A stretch of DNA of 44,448 nt from Candidatus Neomicrothrix sp. UBA6944 (GTDB lineage: Bacteria > Actinomycetota > Acidimicrobiia > Acidimicrobiales > Poriferisodalaceae), in NCBI GenBank assembly GCA_002448715.1, contig DJZU01000022.1:1-44448 (forward strand), read 5' to 3'. This document shows, piece after piece, positions 24,457 through 33,809 of this stretch (within the stretch, counting starts at the first letter, position 1; each line of letters begins with the position of its first letter). The notes under the pieces were generated by a model. It searched no databases and was not told where the DNA came from. It worked only from the letters and a program-made list of their open reading frames with translations. Position numbers and translations under genes: made by a program.

Positions 24457-25326
24457 GTGAATGCGAACCCAAGCAAATCTGCGGATGTCTCGCAGCCTCA
24501 GATGTTGGACTCTGAGGGCGGTGGACAAATCGCTCTCCATGATCTCGGGGGAGAAGGACCACCTTTACTTTTCGTTCATGCCACTGGGTTTAACGCTCGA
24601 ACCTATGGCCCATTTGTCGATAACCTCACCCGCCACTTCAACGTGTGGGCGCCTGATTTGCGTTCCCACGGTTGGAGTACCGCTCCACTCAACGGAGACT
24701 ATGAATGGACAAGCTTGGCTAAAGACCTTCTCCATGTAGTGGACCACCTCAAAATCGATGATGGCCAACTCGATTGTGTCGGCCATTCGATAGGAGCAGC
24801 CACCTTGTTACTCGCTGACTCTCAGCGCCCTGGGTTAATCCGCCGCATGTACGGATACGAACCCGTGATGTGGAGACCAGGCGAAGCTTTCCCCCCTGGC
24901 GAAAACCCGTTAATAGCTGGTGCACAGAAACGACGAGAAGTATTCAAGTCCCGAGGGGAGGCATTTGAGAGATTCGCAAGTCGACCTCCATTTGCCAGTT
25001 GTAGAGCTGACGCGCTTCACAGCTACGTATCGAACGCATTTGAGGATATGGACGATGGATCTGTGCGTTTACGATGTCGAGGAACCGAAGAAGCCAAGGT
25101 CTACGACGGTGAGCGGGTTTCAACTAACGACAAGGTTGTCGACTGCGCAGCTGACGTGGTTATAGGAAAAGGGATGGAACAGCAGTTCGGAAACTTAGGA
25201 ATGCCGGCGGCTGAAGCTCTCAAAAATTCGGAAGTAATCGTCTATGAGGACTTAACTCATTTTGGTCCCCTTGAGGCGCCCGATCGCTTAGCAGTCGATG
25301 CATTGAGAGCTCTTGCGGTGGTTTAG
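24457..25326 (+). CDS. Alpha/beta hydrolase
   Basis: This 289-residue alpha/beta hydrolase has an oxyanion/HG-type loop in LLFVHATGFNARTYGP, nucleophile S111 in CVGHSIGAATLLLAD and a catalytic His in LTHFGPLEAPD. The substrate class is not readable. Members include esterases, lactonases and thioesterases. It starts at a GTG (24457) since no ATG is available before the conserved core. The four terminal bases overlap the convergent hydrolase gene. Proximity to the benzoyl-CoA genes makes a lactone or CoA-ester substrate possible, but this is inference. Confidence 0.82.
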   Translation: MNANPSKSADVSQPQMLDSEGGGQIALHDLGGEGPPLLFVHATGFNARTYGPFVDNLTRHFNVWAPDLRSHGWSTAPLNGDYEWTSLAKDLLHVVDHLKIDDGQLDCVGHSIGAATLLLADSQRPGLIRRMYGYEPVMWRPGEAFPPGENPLIAGAQKRREVFKSRGEAFERFASRPPFASCRADALHSYVSNAFEDMDDGSVRLRCRGTEEAKVYDGERVSTNDKVVDCAADVVIGKGMEQQFGNLGMPAAEALKNSEVIVYEDLTHFGPLEAPDRLAVDALRALAVV

Positions 25327-26093
25327 GTCTCAATTAAGAACCGATTTTCGTCGAGAAATTTGACGAACTCCTCAACTAAGAACGTCGGCTGATCTCGATG
25401 CGCTAAATGCCCACACTCAGGAATGAACGTACCGACGGCATGGGGGACCTCACGCGTGACACCGTGGACCATTTCCTCGGTGGCGTATTCATCGCGATCG
25501 CCCTGAAGCACTAGAAGCGGGCACTTGATCTTCGACAGAAGGCCGCGTATATCGAAAGCGGTAAATTTGGGATTGAGCCAAATGTCGGCCCAACGATCAA
25601 ATGTGCTGTCGGGGTCAGCGTGGTGACGCGACATGCCCTCGACAATTAGGTTTCGTCTCGCCACGGCAGCTTGCACCCCGTCGATTACTGCCGATTCGAC
25701 AAAGATGTGTGCGGCGATGGTCGCTACAGCTAAAGGTTCTACCTCAGATGAAGCAGCTGCAATCAGTGCAATTGTGCCCCCATCGCTGTGACCAAACAGA
25801 ATCGGCTTTGAAACATGCAGTTCTTGAAGTAATACGGGCAGCGTCTCACTCGCTTCGCGATGCATGAACTGAGGGCCGTACTGACTATTCCTTGATGAAG
25901 ACCGCCCGTAACCACTTCTGTCGTACACCACCACCGGTAGCCCAGTCGCGTCGTGGATCTTGTCTGGAAGATCACGCCATTGAGTGATCGACCCCAAGCC
26001 TTCATGCAACATCACAACGGTCGGACGATCACCAAGGGCACCCAAAGTCTTGACGGCGATCTGCTCTTCTACGACTTTTACAAATTCAGTCAC
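25323..26093 (-). CDS. Alpha/beta hydrolase
   Basis: This 256-residue alpha/beta hydrolase of the MhpC/haloperoxidase-like group has VVMLHEGLGSITQWRDLP at the oxyanion loop, nucleophile S103 in ILFGHSDGGTIAL, a catalytic acid in LQGDRDEYAT and a catalytic His in ECGHLAHRDQP. The triad is complete. GTG is the start (26093). It is the second hydrolase next to the box genes. A thioesterase or lactonase role like those found beside box genes elsewhere is plausible but unproven. Confidence 0.85.
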   Translation of the reverse strand: MTEFVKVVEEQIAVKTLGALGDRPTVVMLHEGLGSITQWRDLPDKIHDATGLPVVVYDRSGYGRSSSRNSQYGPQFMHREASETLPVLLQELHVSKPILFGHSDGGTIALIAAASSEVEPLAVATIAAHIFVESAVIDGVQAAVARRNLIVEGMSRHHADPDSTFDRWADIWLNPKFTAFDIRGLLSKIKCPLLVLQGDRDEYATEEMVHGVTREVPHAVGTFIPECGHLAHRDQPTFLVEEFVKFLDENRFLIET

Positions 26094-26149
26094 GGGTCAA
26101 GCCCGCTGATTGACCACCTGATCTCGTTTTTGCCAGTACTTTGCCGTTA

Positions 26150-26677
26150 ATGGTGTTTCGTCCAATCATTGGCACTTTGGTGTACCTCCTAGATCGCGAG
26201 AGTAATAGCGTTCTGCTCATAAAACGCGATACGCGCCCGACGGATGATCATTATGGAAAGTTCAACGGTCTAGGAGGAAAGTTAGAACTGGATGAGTCGG
26301 TCGTAGCGGGAGCCTGCCGCGAGTTCGAAGAAGAGTCTGGAGCGACATTAAAACAGTTGTCCTTAAGGGGAACCATTACTTGGTCAAACTTCGGACCTAA
26401 AAAAGAGGAGTGGCTTGGCTTCATTTTCCTTGCGGAGTCTTGGGAAGGTGAGATTGCCGAAAGCAACGAGGAGGGCTCGCTTATCTGGGTAGGACTTGAA
26501 CGGATCCTCAAGGCCTGTGACGATGATGAAGAAACTCGTACCGAAGCCAAACTTCCCATGTGGGCGGGCGACCGTTACTTCCTGCCTATGGTCTTTGACG
26601 AGGACCAAAGACAATTCCACGGGACTATGCCATATGACGGAGATACGCCCATCGGATGGAATTATTCGAGGACGTAA
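26150..26677 (+). CDS. Nudix hydrolase (MTH1/8-oxo-dGTP diphosphatase-like)
   Basis: This 175-residue protein has a full Nudix box from GKLELDE to REFEEESGA, exactly matching Gx5Ex7REUXEEXGU, near residues 45-67. It would hydrolyse a nucleoside diphosphate linked to another group. The C-terminal RQFHGTMPYDGDTPIGW resembles the MTH1-like 8-oxo-dGTP branch. The ATG at 26150 is preferred to the TTG three codons earlier. Its start is divergent from a hydrolase gene and it ends three bases from the convergent boxB gene. Confidence 0.88.
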   Translation: MVFRPIIGTLVYLLDRESNSVLLIKRDTRPTDDHYGKFNGLGGKLELDESVVAGACREFEEESGATLKQLSLRGTITWSNFGPKKEEWLGFIFLAESWEGEIAESNEEGSLIWVGLERILKACDDDEETRTEAKLPMWAGDRYFLPMVFDEDQRQFHGTMPYDGDTPIGWNYSRT

Positions 26678-26680
26678 GAG

Positions 26681-28099
26681 TTAAAGACGAACGTATTCGT
26701 AATCGACGGGCTGAGTGTGAATACCTGATACTGGGGGAGCGATCCAGCCCGCCATTTGCCCAGGGGAATAAACGGGTTGCATTAATGAAATAACGAAATC
26801 TCTATCGGAATCAGTCGGCAAGAAATTCGACTCATGACCTTCCCAATCGGACTCCGAGAGAATCTCTCCGGAAGGAGCGACAAATTCGTCTCGATACAGC
26901 CCAACCTGTCTGTGGAAAGCCTCATTCGGTAAGTTCAAACGGTAGTCAATTCCGTGTTCTTCGAGTATTCGATTCCAGCGACGCATCCCCTTAGCGCAAT
27001 CTTCGATGTAGGACCGCCTTAACTGTTCATTAACAACAGTGATCTTTGGCCGCGACGTCTCTAACCAATGACCGTCGACAATTTCGCTAATCGCGTCTTC
27101 GTCCTTAACCAAAACGTGATCGTCTTCATACGACTGTTCCGCGAATCTGCCTTTAAGGCCAGCAGAGTAGTAGTTGGCCGCATTGGTAGAAGTCTCAGAT
27201 CCAAAGAGATCAAGTGAAACGGAGAAATGAAAGTTGATGTACTTCTGCAAGGTGGGCAGATCAATGGCGCCGTAAGCACGCACATCGTCAGTGTCGTAGT
27301 CCTTCATTACCTCGCATGTTCTTTGAATCACTCGAGCAATGCCTGATGCGCCGACGAACATATGGTGGGCTTCTTCCTTCAACATGAAATCGCAGGTCCT
27401 GCTCAGCGGATCAAACGCTGATTCTTTCAGAGCCCCTAACTGGTACTTGCCGTCCCGGTCAGTGAAGTAGGTAAATAACAGAAATGACAGCCAGTCGGAC
27501 GTTTTTTCATTGAAGGCGCCGAGAATACGAGGATGATCGGGATCTCCTGAGTTTCTTTGAAGAAGGGCATCGGCTTCTTCTCGTCCGTCGCGCCCAAAAT
27601 GTGCATGTAACAAATAGACCATGGCCCAAAGGTGACGGCCTTCTTCGACGTTTATTTGAAACAAGTTCCGCAAGTCGTAGAGCGATGGCGCTGTCTTTCC
27701 CAAGAAACGCTGTTGTTCAACTGAAGCGGGTTCGGTGTCACCTTGCACGACTATCAATCGACGTAGATCTGTTCGAAATTCGCCTGGAACTTCTTGCCAA
27801 ACCGGCTGACCTTTCAGTTCGCCGAAACCTATTCGCCGGTCAACTTCCGGTTCTGACAGAAATATGCCCCATCTATAGTCCGGTAGTTTCACATGCGAAA
27901 AGTGCGCCCAGCCTTCGCGGCCTACGTCGACAGCGGTGCGCAAATAAATTTCGTTATCTTGAAACCCGACTGGTCCCATTTCTAACCACCAGTCGGCAAA
28001 TCTAGGTTGCCAGTTCTCTAGTGCTCGCTGAAGCCGTCTATCACCGGCAAGATTTACATTATTTGGGATCTTCTCTGAGTAGTCGATTTGTTGAGTCAT
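26681..28099 (-). CDS. boxB: Benzoyl-CoA 2,3-epoxidase, oxygenase subunit BoxB
   Basis: This 472-residue diiron oxygenase epoxidises benzoyl-CoA to 2,3-epoxybenzoyl-CoA in the aerobic box pathway. Candidate iron ligands lie in INVEEGRHLWAMVYLL (E152/E153, H156) and MLKEEAHHMFVG (E242/E243, H245/H246), the two helices expected for BoxB. N-terminal IPNNVNLAGDRRLQRALE and C-terminal segments match BoxB in order and length. The ATG at 28099 is chosen. A TTG two codons upstream is also open. It follows boxC by 26 bases on the same strand. BoxA, the iron-sulfur reductase that feeds electrons to BoxB, is not in the window. Confidence 0.95.
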   Translation of the reverse strand: MTQQIDYSEKIPNNVNLAGDRRLQRALENWQPRFADWWLEMGPVGFQDNEIYLRTAVDVGREGWAHFSHVKLPDYRWGIFLSEPEVDRRIGFGELKGQPVWQEVPGEFRTDLRRLIVVQGDTEPASVEQQRFLGKTAPSLYDLRNLFQINVEEGRHLWAMVYLLHAHFGRDGREEADALLQRNSGDPDHPRILGAFNEKTSDWLSFLLFTYFTDRDGKYQLGALKESAFDPLSRTCDFMLKEEAHHMFVGASGIARVIQRTCEVMKDYDTDDVRAYGAIDLPTLQKYINFHFSVSLDLFGSETSTNAANYYSAGLKGRFAEQSYEDDHVLVKDEDAISEIVDGHWLETSRPKITVVNEQLRRSYIEDCAKGMRRWNRILEEHGIDYRLNLPNEAFHRQVGLYRDEFVAPSGEILSESDWEGHESNFLPTDSDRDFVISLMQPVYSPGQMAGWIAPPVSGIHTQPVDYEYVRL

Positions 28100-28125
28100 G
28101 AACAAAAGTGCGATCTAAATATTGG

Positions 28126-29727
28126 TTAGGTTCGTCGGTTGTCGAATCTAGGGCGGGATCCAGTCCCGTACCGCTGTAATGATCCTTCAGGTCCACTCGC
28201 GTTTGGTCTAGTAAACACCCAATTCTGCCAGGCGGAAAGCCTTGCAAAGATCTTGGTAGCCATAGTTTCTGGCCCGCAGAAGCGGTGATTTGCCTCCATG
28301 GCGGTCAGAGCGTCAGCCGAAAAGCTTGAACGCTCTTCGATGAATAGTCTCAGTTCATCATCCCAGTCGAGATCATCAGGCGTTCTCGTTACTAGCCCGA
28401 GAGCAGCAGCCTGCGAAGCCAACAAATCCTGGCTTACGATCCCGGCGATTGCAGCCAAAGAGTTCTCATCGCCCCATAGACGTGACGTCAGTCGGCTGAG
28501 TTCGTTCCACATGGGTAATCGACCCAAGTTGCTTTCAGTGACTCGGATCAAGGCGGCCGGTAATGGAATCTCGTCCTCTTCAAATTGCCCCTCAAGCATG
28601 AAAGTTCTATCTGCTGCAAGTGCCAACTCAAGAAGTACTCCCACAAAACACGAACCGGGTTCAATTGCCGCAACCAAGGTTTTGGACATCAAATCGAGTC
28701 TGCTTAAACAGCGTTTCCACAAGAGCGCTGTCTCAAGCTGGGTGTTCTCTTCTGACCGCTGAAGTTCTGCATCTAGGGCTGCGGCATCTTCGATTGATCC
28801 TTCGGTTCTTAAGATCAGTGTCCCGATTTCAGGAAAGTCGAACCGTAACCTGCAAAGTGCATCATCGAGCTCGCGGGCCGTCTGAAGCAACCAGTCTGAG
28901 GTTTGTGCTACCGAGACCTTTAGCTCGACATATGTGTCGGCAAGCTTCAAGCTGATCCACGTGTAGTTGATTGTCTCTTCGTCGACCGAAATCTTTAGCG
29001 GCGAGAGAGATGCGGGTTGTCCGCCTAATCGCGTGCTGGTAGCGGCAAGACTCGCAGCTCGACGGGTGACAGCTTCGTCGAATTCAGTTGGTGGCGCTAA
29101 CTCGTCAACGAGTCCCCACTCCACCGCTTCGTGCCCGGAAGCTCCTTCCGCTCTAGTAGCAAAAATATCTGCTCTATCTCGACGAACGTATCTCTTGTCG
29201 GTGAGCCGAGTTAGACCCCCGGTACCGGGAAGGACCCCCAATAGCGGAACCTCGGGCAGAGAGACTGTCGTGCTTCTATCGTCCACCAAGAGGATGTGGT
29301 CGCACGCTAAAGCAAGTTCGTAACCCCCACCTGAACAAGCGCCGTTTACCGCTGCAAGGAAACGAATTCCGCTGAGTTCGCTTGCTTCTTCTATCTCCAG
29401 ACGTGTCTCGTTGGTGAATTTGCAAAAGTTCACCTTGTGGGAATGATCCGCTGCGGCAAGCATGCGTATATTGGCTCCAGCGCAGAACATGCCGTCGAGG
29501 GCACTCTTGATTACGACGCATTGAACCTCGGTGTGGGCGAGTCGGATGTGGCGGATGGCGTTAGCGAGCTCGATGTCTACGTCGATGTCGTAGCTATTGA
29601 GCTTTAACTCATAGTCACCAAAGGCTGGTGCTTCTGAATCAACTGCAAGCTCTAAGGTCGCAATGTTGTCGTCAACTGACAGTGTCCAATGGCGAAAGGT
29701 GTTGGGTTGAATTTCGAAAGTTGTCAT
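28126..29727 (-). CDS. boxC: Benzoyl-CoA-dihydrodiol lyase BoxC
   Basis: This 533-residue long crotonase-family enzyme hydrolyses the ring epoxide of 2,3-epoxybenzoyl-CoA and opens the ring, giving 3,4-didehydroadipyl-CoA semialdehyde and formate. Recognisable features are FRHWTLSVDDNIATLEL at the N-terminus, the oxyanion-type segment GMFCAGANIRML, KVNFCKFTNETRLEIE, NGACSGGGYELALACD and SLPEVPLLGVLPGTGGLTRL. The extra C-terminal half, beyond a normal crotonase, is a BoxC hallmark. AAGGA precedes the ATG by seven bases. It is first in the boxC-boxB transcript, divergent from benzoate-CoA ligase across 128 bases. Confidence 0.95.
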   Translation of the reverse strand: MTTFEIQPNTFRHWTLSVDDNIATLELAVDSEAPAFGDYELKLNSYDIDVDIELANAIRHIRLAHTEVQCVVIKSALDGMFCAGANIRMLAAADHSHKVNFCKFTNETRLEIEEASELSGIRFLAAVNGACSGGGYELALACDHILLVDDRSTTVSLPEVPLLGVLPGTGGLTRLTDKRYVRRDRADIFATRAEGASGHEAVEWGLVDELAPPTEFDEAVTRRAASLAATSTRLGGQPASLSPLKISVDEETINYTWISLKLADTYVELKVSVAQTSDWLLQTARELDDALCRLRFDFPEIGTLILRTEGSIEDAAALDAELQRSEENTQLETALLWKRCLSRLDLMSKTLVAAIEPGSCFVGVLLELALAADRTFMLEGQFEEDEIPLPAALIRVTESNLGRLPMWNELSRLTSRLWGDENSLAAIAGIVSQDLLASQAAALGLVTRTPDDLDWDDELRLFIEERSSFSADALTAMEANHRFCGPETMATKIFARLSAWQNWVFTRPNASGPEGSLQRYGTGSRPRFDNRRT

Positions 29728-29855
29728 CTGGTTGTCCTTACAGATGAATCACTACGACAGTTAGTGGTCAACTTCTAGGATGCCTTCTTGCTTTTTCGTT
29801 TCACACTCTAAACACATGAGAGGCTGTAGCCGATGCCTATGCGAAGGGAAATCTC

Positions 29856-31352
29856 TTGACAGATAACGCGGTGCACCGTTTTCTTGTAGAACCGGCGAAC
29901 CTTTCCCCGGACGCTGTGGCGGTGATTGATGCTCCGAGCGGAGATACAACCACTCGAGGTGAGCTCTTGGAAGCGTCACGGAGTGTGGCGCAGTTGCTCT
30001 TAGATCGTGGAGTCGTGCCTGAACAACGGATCATGATGTGCTGTCTAGACACCAAAGCATTCCTAGCTTGGTTTTGGGGGACCATGTGGATAGGAGCGGT
30101 CCCCGTTCCCGTGTCAACCATGCTCACCGAAAAGGATTACGAGTTTCTGATAGAGGACTCCCGAGCGGTAGGGCTGGTGATGTCAAAGGCCCTCAAGGAA
30201 TCAATGGGGCAAGCTACTGACAATCAACCATTTCTTTTGTGGACTCAAAAAGATGATGATGTAACGGGACTTGACGGTGCCACGGAGTTGGGCGAACCGT
30301 TTCCCGCTGTCGAAGATGACATCGCTTTCTGGCTGTACACATCGGGCACGACCGGCTTTCCCAAAGGAGCGATGCACCGCCACGCCGACCTCGCGTTTTG
30401 CACTGATATGTACGCTACAGCTGTTCTCGGTATGCACAGTGAGGACGTTATCTACTCTGTGGCAAAGCTCTTCTTTGCCTATGGACTCGGCAACGCCGGG
30501 TATTTCCCGGCAGGTACTGGAGCATCCGCCGTCCTAAATCCGGGTCGACCGGTACCAGAAGACATTGCCGACCACCTACTTGCGTATCGTCCAACCGTTT
30601 TCTTTGGGGTGCCGACCTCGTATGGCCAGCTTTTAAGTTCTGAAGTCCCGGACCACAGTTTCGAGTCGGTTCGAATTGCTGTCTCAGCTGGAGAACCGCT
30701 TCCGGCTGACATTCACCGACGTTTCAGGGAACGTTTCGGAGTTGAAATTTTGGATGGGCTTGGCACCACCGAACTGGCTCACATTGCTATTTCCAATAGA
30801 CCTGGTAATTCCGTGCCTGGGACAAGTGGGAGCGTCGTTGATGGCTATGAGGTGTCGATTCGAGACGAAAATGGCCACGAAGCACCTGACGGAGAGGCAG
30901 GCACTCTTCACGTTAAGGGCGAATCAGTCATGGTTGGTTATTGGAACAGGACCGCTCGCACCCGACAAGCATTAGCAGGTGAGTTTCTTGCAACGGGTGA
31001 CTCGTACGTACGTAACTCCGATGGGACATATACCTGCCTAGGTCGATCAGATGACATGCTGAAGGTAGGGGGAATTTGGGTTAGTCCTACCGAAGTTGAG
31101 TCGTGCATTCTCGAATTGCAAGAAATCGCGCAAGTAGCAGTTGTAGGAGCCGAAGACGATGAAGGATTAGTGAAACCGAAAGCCTACGTAGTCTTGGAAG
31201 CGCCATCTGAGGGAGTTGAGATAGTCAGCGTGGTTCAAGATCACGTCCGAAACCGGCTCGCCCCATTCAAATATCCCCGTTGGGTAGAGATTGTGGATGA
31301 ACTCCCTCAGACGGCTACCGGCAAAATCAAGCGGTATCTTCTGCGCGGCTAG
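29856..31352 (+). CDS. bclA: Benzoate-CoA ligase
   Basis: This 498-residue class I adenylate-forming ligase makes benzoyl-CoA from benzoate, ATP and CoA, the entry step of the box pathway. The P-loop is YTSGTTGFPKGAMH. The family-specific KLFFAYGLGNAGYFP and SAGEPLPADIHRRF segments, the YTCLGRSDDMLKVGGIWVSP hinge region and the catalytic K490 in TATGKIKRYLLRG are all typical of benzoate-CoA ligases. It starts at a TTG (29856) with GAAGGGAA a short distance upstream, and no ATG lies before the conserved N-terminus. It is divergent from boxC-boxB, so the intergenic space probably holds shared promoter control. I see no clear operator there. The final four bases overlap the convergent esterase gene. 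Confidence 0.93.
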   Translation: MTDNAVHRFLVEPANLSPDAVAVIDAPSGDTTTRGELLEASRSVAQLLLDRGVVPEQRIMMCCLDTKAFLAWFWGTMWIGAVPVPVSTMLTEKDYEFLIEDSRAVGLVMSKALKESMGQATDNQPFLLWTQKDDDVTGLDGATELGEPFPAVEDDIAFWLYTSGTTGFPKGAMHRHADLAFCTDMYATAVLGMHSEDVIYSVAKLFFAYGLGNAGYFPAGTGASAVLNPGRPVPEDIADHLLAYRPTVFFGVPTSYGQLLSSEVPDHSFESVRIAVSAGEPLPADIHRRFRERFGVEILDGLGTTELAHIAISNRPGNSVPGTSGSVVDGYEVSIRDENGHEAPDGEAGTLHVKGESVMVGYWNRTARTRQALAGEFLATGDSYVRNSDGTYTCLGRSDDMLKVGGIWVSPTEVESCILELQEIAQVAVVGAEDDEGLVKPKAYVVLEAPSEGVEIVSVVQDHVRNRLAPFKYPRWVEIVDELPQTATGKIKRYLLRG

Positions 31353-32881
31353 CTAGCTGGGTTCTGACCCCAGGCCCGGGCGATGCTCCTAGGGAGCTCC
31401 TCAATCCACTGAATCAAATCGTGTCCGCATATCCGTTCTGTAAAGTGATGCGGAGAGGAATGGAAGTGAAGCCAAGCGGCCCAAGCTTCTGTTGCTTGGT
31501 GAAATCCAGGTTCCAATATTCCAGCGGAGAGATGCACAAACGGGGCACCCTCAGCGTTCCAAGCGATTTGCTCCCCTGGGGGCATTCCAGCTGAAAATGC
31601 TATGCAGTGACCGTACCGGCTTCTGTGCATAGAGCCGGTAGCTAGGGCATGTCCTGCCCCATCGGAACAGCCGAATATCGCCCGAAATTCTCGAGCATCG
31701 GACACCCCAAATTCTTCTTCTGCCCATTGCGAAATTTCATCAACGAAAAACCGTTGATGTCGATCGAATCGCTGATCGTCAAAGCCGGGTAGGTATTCCA
31801 AAGCTCGCTCGTTGCCGGTGTGGTCCATCGGGGCAGCGTGAGGGGCAATGACAACGACAGGCGGTATCGCTTTTTTGGCAATGGCTGCATCAAGTCGGCG
31901 AATATAAGGGTCGATCATGTTGCCGTCGGTCGAATAGATCACAGGAAGCCTTGAGTCTCGCAAATGGCTAGATGGAAGGTAAACCTTGATTCGCCGGTTT
32001 TCGCGCAAAGCGGAACTGTTGAACTCGTGGGTTGTTAGCGAGCCATCCAGAGCATCATCGTCGTGGCTAGGAAGCTCAGCGGGAGCGTTCTTCCCGCGGT
32101 AACGACGATCTACAGGTCCCCGCCCGCCAATAGGCATTCCATTTTGGTCGAGTTCCCAGAACCCATAGCCGAACACGGCTTCGTCCAGTCGGTCGATGCG
32201 TATTTGTACACACCAAAGGTCGGTTGGGGTGCCGTCGCTTTCGGATACGTTCCACATAGGCAGTTCGAAAACCGGACCTGGGATCGCGCCGTGCCCGTCC
32301 AATTGGCAGGCGAGGGTTAGATCGTTACCATCGACCCAAGCCCCATCTGGGTGCGCCTCTAAACCTAAGCGAAGCTCCTCAGCGCTGGGACTCGCCCAAA
32401 TTCGACAAAAACGTTGTCCTGGTGGTAAGCCTTCGCTCTCGTAACGTTCTTGTGCTCGCTCTCTGTTTCGGTGTTCAACGTTGTTGCGCATTTCGGCCAA
32501 TGAAGGCAATCCAAAAGCATGACGCATTTCGTCGTCAGCCACCCCATCAAGAGGTGCCATAACCATGTCGCCTTGATGCTCGAGAATCACCGTTCCAAAC
32601 CGTTGGGGCCGCCCGGTCATCAGAGAAACTTTGTCAGCGCATTCAGCGAACAGAGTCCCAGCGCCAGGTATCCCCGCTTGGTGAGCGCGCCCGGCTAACT
32701 CGCCAGCAATTGGTAATTGTTGGGGTCCCGCAAAAATGGTGAGAGCGCGCGAAGCCCGCAACGCGTCGGCTCCTTGAAGTTGGGCTAGCTCTTCTAGTTG
32801 GAGCATTTGTTGCACTAACAGAGGAGCTGTCTCAGGATCTGCTCCCTCTAACTGAGTTAATAAGTCATTAATCGCACTCAC
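31349..32881 (-). CDS. Putative esterase (enterochelin-esterase-like) with an N-terminal extra domain
   Basis: This ~510-residue protein has two parts. Residues after about 270 form an esterase D-like alpha/beta hydrolase: INVYLPSSHL-type strand (IKVYLPSSHLRDSRLPVIY), nucleophile in FGCSDGAGHALA, His in ICGHDLIQW. The first ~150 residues are helical with a DRxxLMTGRPQRFGTV-like stretch (here DKVSLMTGRPQRFGTV) and GLPSLAEMR. This weakly recalls a DUF6624-type domain. The GTG at 32881 has AAGGAGG close upstream and is preferred over a TTG at 32920 in a leader of low interest. It may hydrolyse an ester or act on siderophore-like compounds. Its closeness to the box cluster is suggestive only. Confidence 0.75.
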   Translation of the reverse strand: MSAINDLLTQLEGADPETAPLLVQQMLQLEELAQLQGADALRASRALTIFAGPQQLPIAGELAGRAHQAGIPGAGTLFAECADKVSLMTGRPQRFGTVILEHQGDMVMAPLDGVADDEMRHAFGLPSLAEMRNNVEHRNRERAQERYESEGLPPGQRFCRIWASPSAEELRLGLEAHPDGAWVDGNDLTLACQLDGHGAIPGPVFELPMWNVSESDGTPTDLWCVQIRIDRLDEAVFGYGFWELDQNGMPIGGRGPVDRRYRGKNAPAELPSHDDDALDGSLTTHEFNSSALRENRRIKVYLPSSHLRDSRLPVIYSTDGNMIDPYIRRLDAAIAKKAIPPVVVIAPHAAPMDHTGNERALEYLPGFDDQRFDRHQRFFVDEISQWAEEEFGVSDAREFRAIFGCSDGAGHALATGSMHRSRYGHCIAFSAGMPPGEQIAWNAEGAPFVHLSAGILEPGFHQATEAWAAWLHFHSSPHHFTERICGHDLIQWIEELPRSIARAWGQNPAS

Positions 32882-33024
32882 GGGGCCTCCTTGACCTGCG
32901 TTTAGATTACTGCTCAACAACCAACGGGTTTTTAGTTAAACGCCAACTGGAGATGATCTGATGGCCTAACAGTTGTAGCGTCACGCAAAGAACCAACAAG
33001 GTTGTTGATGACAAAGGAGACTAC

Positions 33025-33801
33025 GTGTCCGAAGAACTCGTGTTAACAGAAAACCGCGGCCATATTCGAATTCTGACCTTGAACCGACCAGATGATATGA
33101 ACGCTTTTAACACTGCCCTGGCTTCAGCGCTCGGCGAGGCTCTTGATGCTCTGGACGGTGATCCTGAAGTGCGCGTGGGGGTGTTAACAGGATCCGGACG
33201 CGGGTTCAGCGCGGGAATGGACCTAAAACAATTCGCCGATGGGGGAATTGATGCAATGCCAAATGTTGGTGACCGAGGCTTTGCAGGAATCACAGAGAAG
33301 AGTTGTGCAAAGCCACTGGTAGCAGCAGTTGAGGGCTTCGCTTTGGCTGGAGGCCTAGAGGTTGCTTTGTCGTGTGACTTAATCGTCGCATCGGAAGGAG
33401 CGAAATTAGGGATCCCTGAAGCTGGAGTGGGTCTGTTCGCCGGTGCGGGAGCACTTCTTCGTTTGCCACGTCAACTGCCCTACAGCCTTGCCATGGAGAT
33501 GGCATTAACCGCTGACCCAATCACAGCGGAAGTAGCGCTCCAACATGGGATGGTTAATCGAGTAGTGCCCAAGGGCGAAACTCTCCAGGCAGCGATTGAC
33601 CTAGCCGAGAGAATCGCCCAAAACGCCCCCATGGGGGTTCGTGCCTCCAAGCAGCTCATTAAGGATGTACTAGGCGTTTCTGAAGAGGAATTTTGGAACT
33701 TTCAACGCCCGGCGCTTGAAGAAGTGTTTGCTTCGGAGGATGCGTTCGAAGGCGCAACTGCTTTTGCTGAGAAACGAGCTCCGAACTGGCAAGACAAGTA
33801 A
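33025..33801 (+). CDS. Enoyl-CoA hydratase
   Basis: This 258-residue crotonase-family hydratase has both catalytic glutamates: E132 in LGIPEAGVG and E158 in SLAMEMALTA. The oxyanion segments are GRGFSAGMDL and VEGFALAGGLEVALSCD. It probably hydrates a trans-2-enoyl-CoA in beta-oxidation or aromatic-acid breakdown. This contrasts with the crotonase protein at 17590, which lacks those glutamates. The GTG start is well supported by AAAGGAG. It reads away from the esterase across ~143 bases with no obvious motif. The methyltransferase follows after eight bases. Confidence 0.9.
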   Translation: MSEELVLTENRGHIRILTLNRPDDMNAFNTALASALGEALDALDGDPEVRVGVLTGSGRGFSAGMDLKQFADGGIDAMPNVGDRGFAGITEKSCAKPLVAAVEGFALAGGLEVALSCDLIVASEGAKLGIPEAGVGLFAGAGALLRLPRQLPYSLAMEMALTADPITAEVALQHGMVNRVVPKGETLQAAIDLAERIAQNAPMGVRASKQLIKDVLGVSEEEFWNFQRPALEEVFASEDAFEGATAFAEKRAPNWQDK

Positions 33802-33809
33802 ATGCTTCA

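Noticed and set aside
24417..24540. Upstream extension of the DsbA-fold gene
   Set aside because: It would overlap the divergent alpha/beta hydrolase coding region, and the conserved N-terminus begins at the ATG at 24417.
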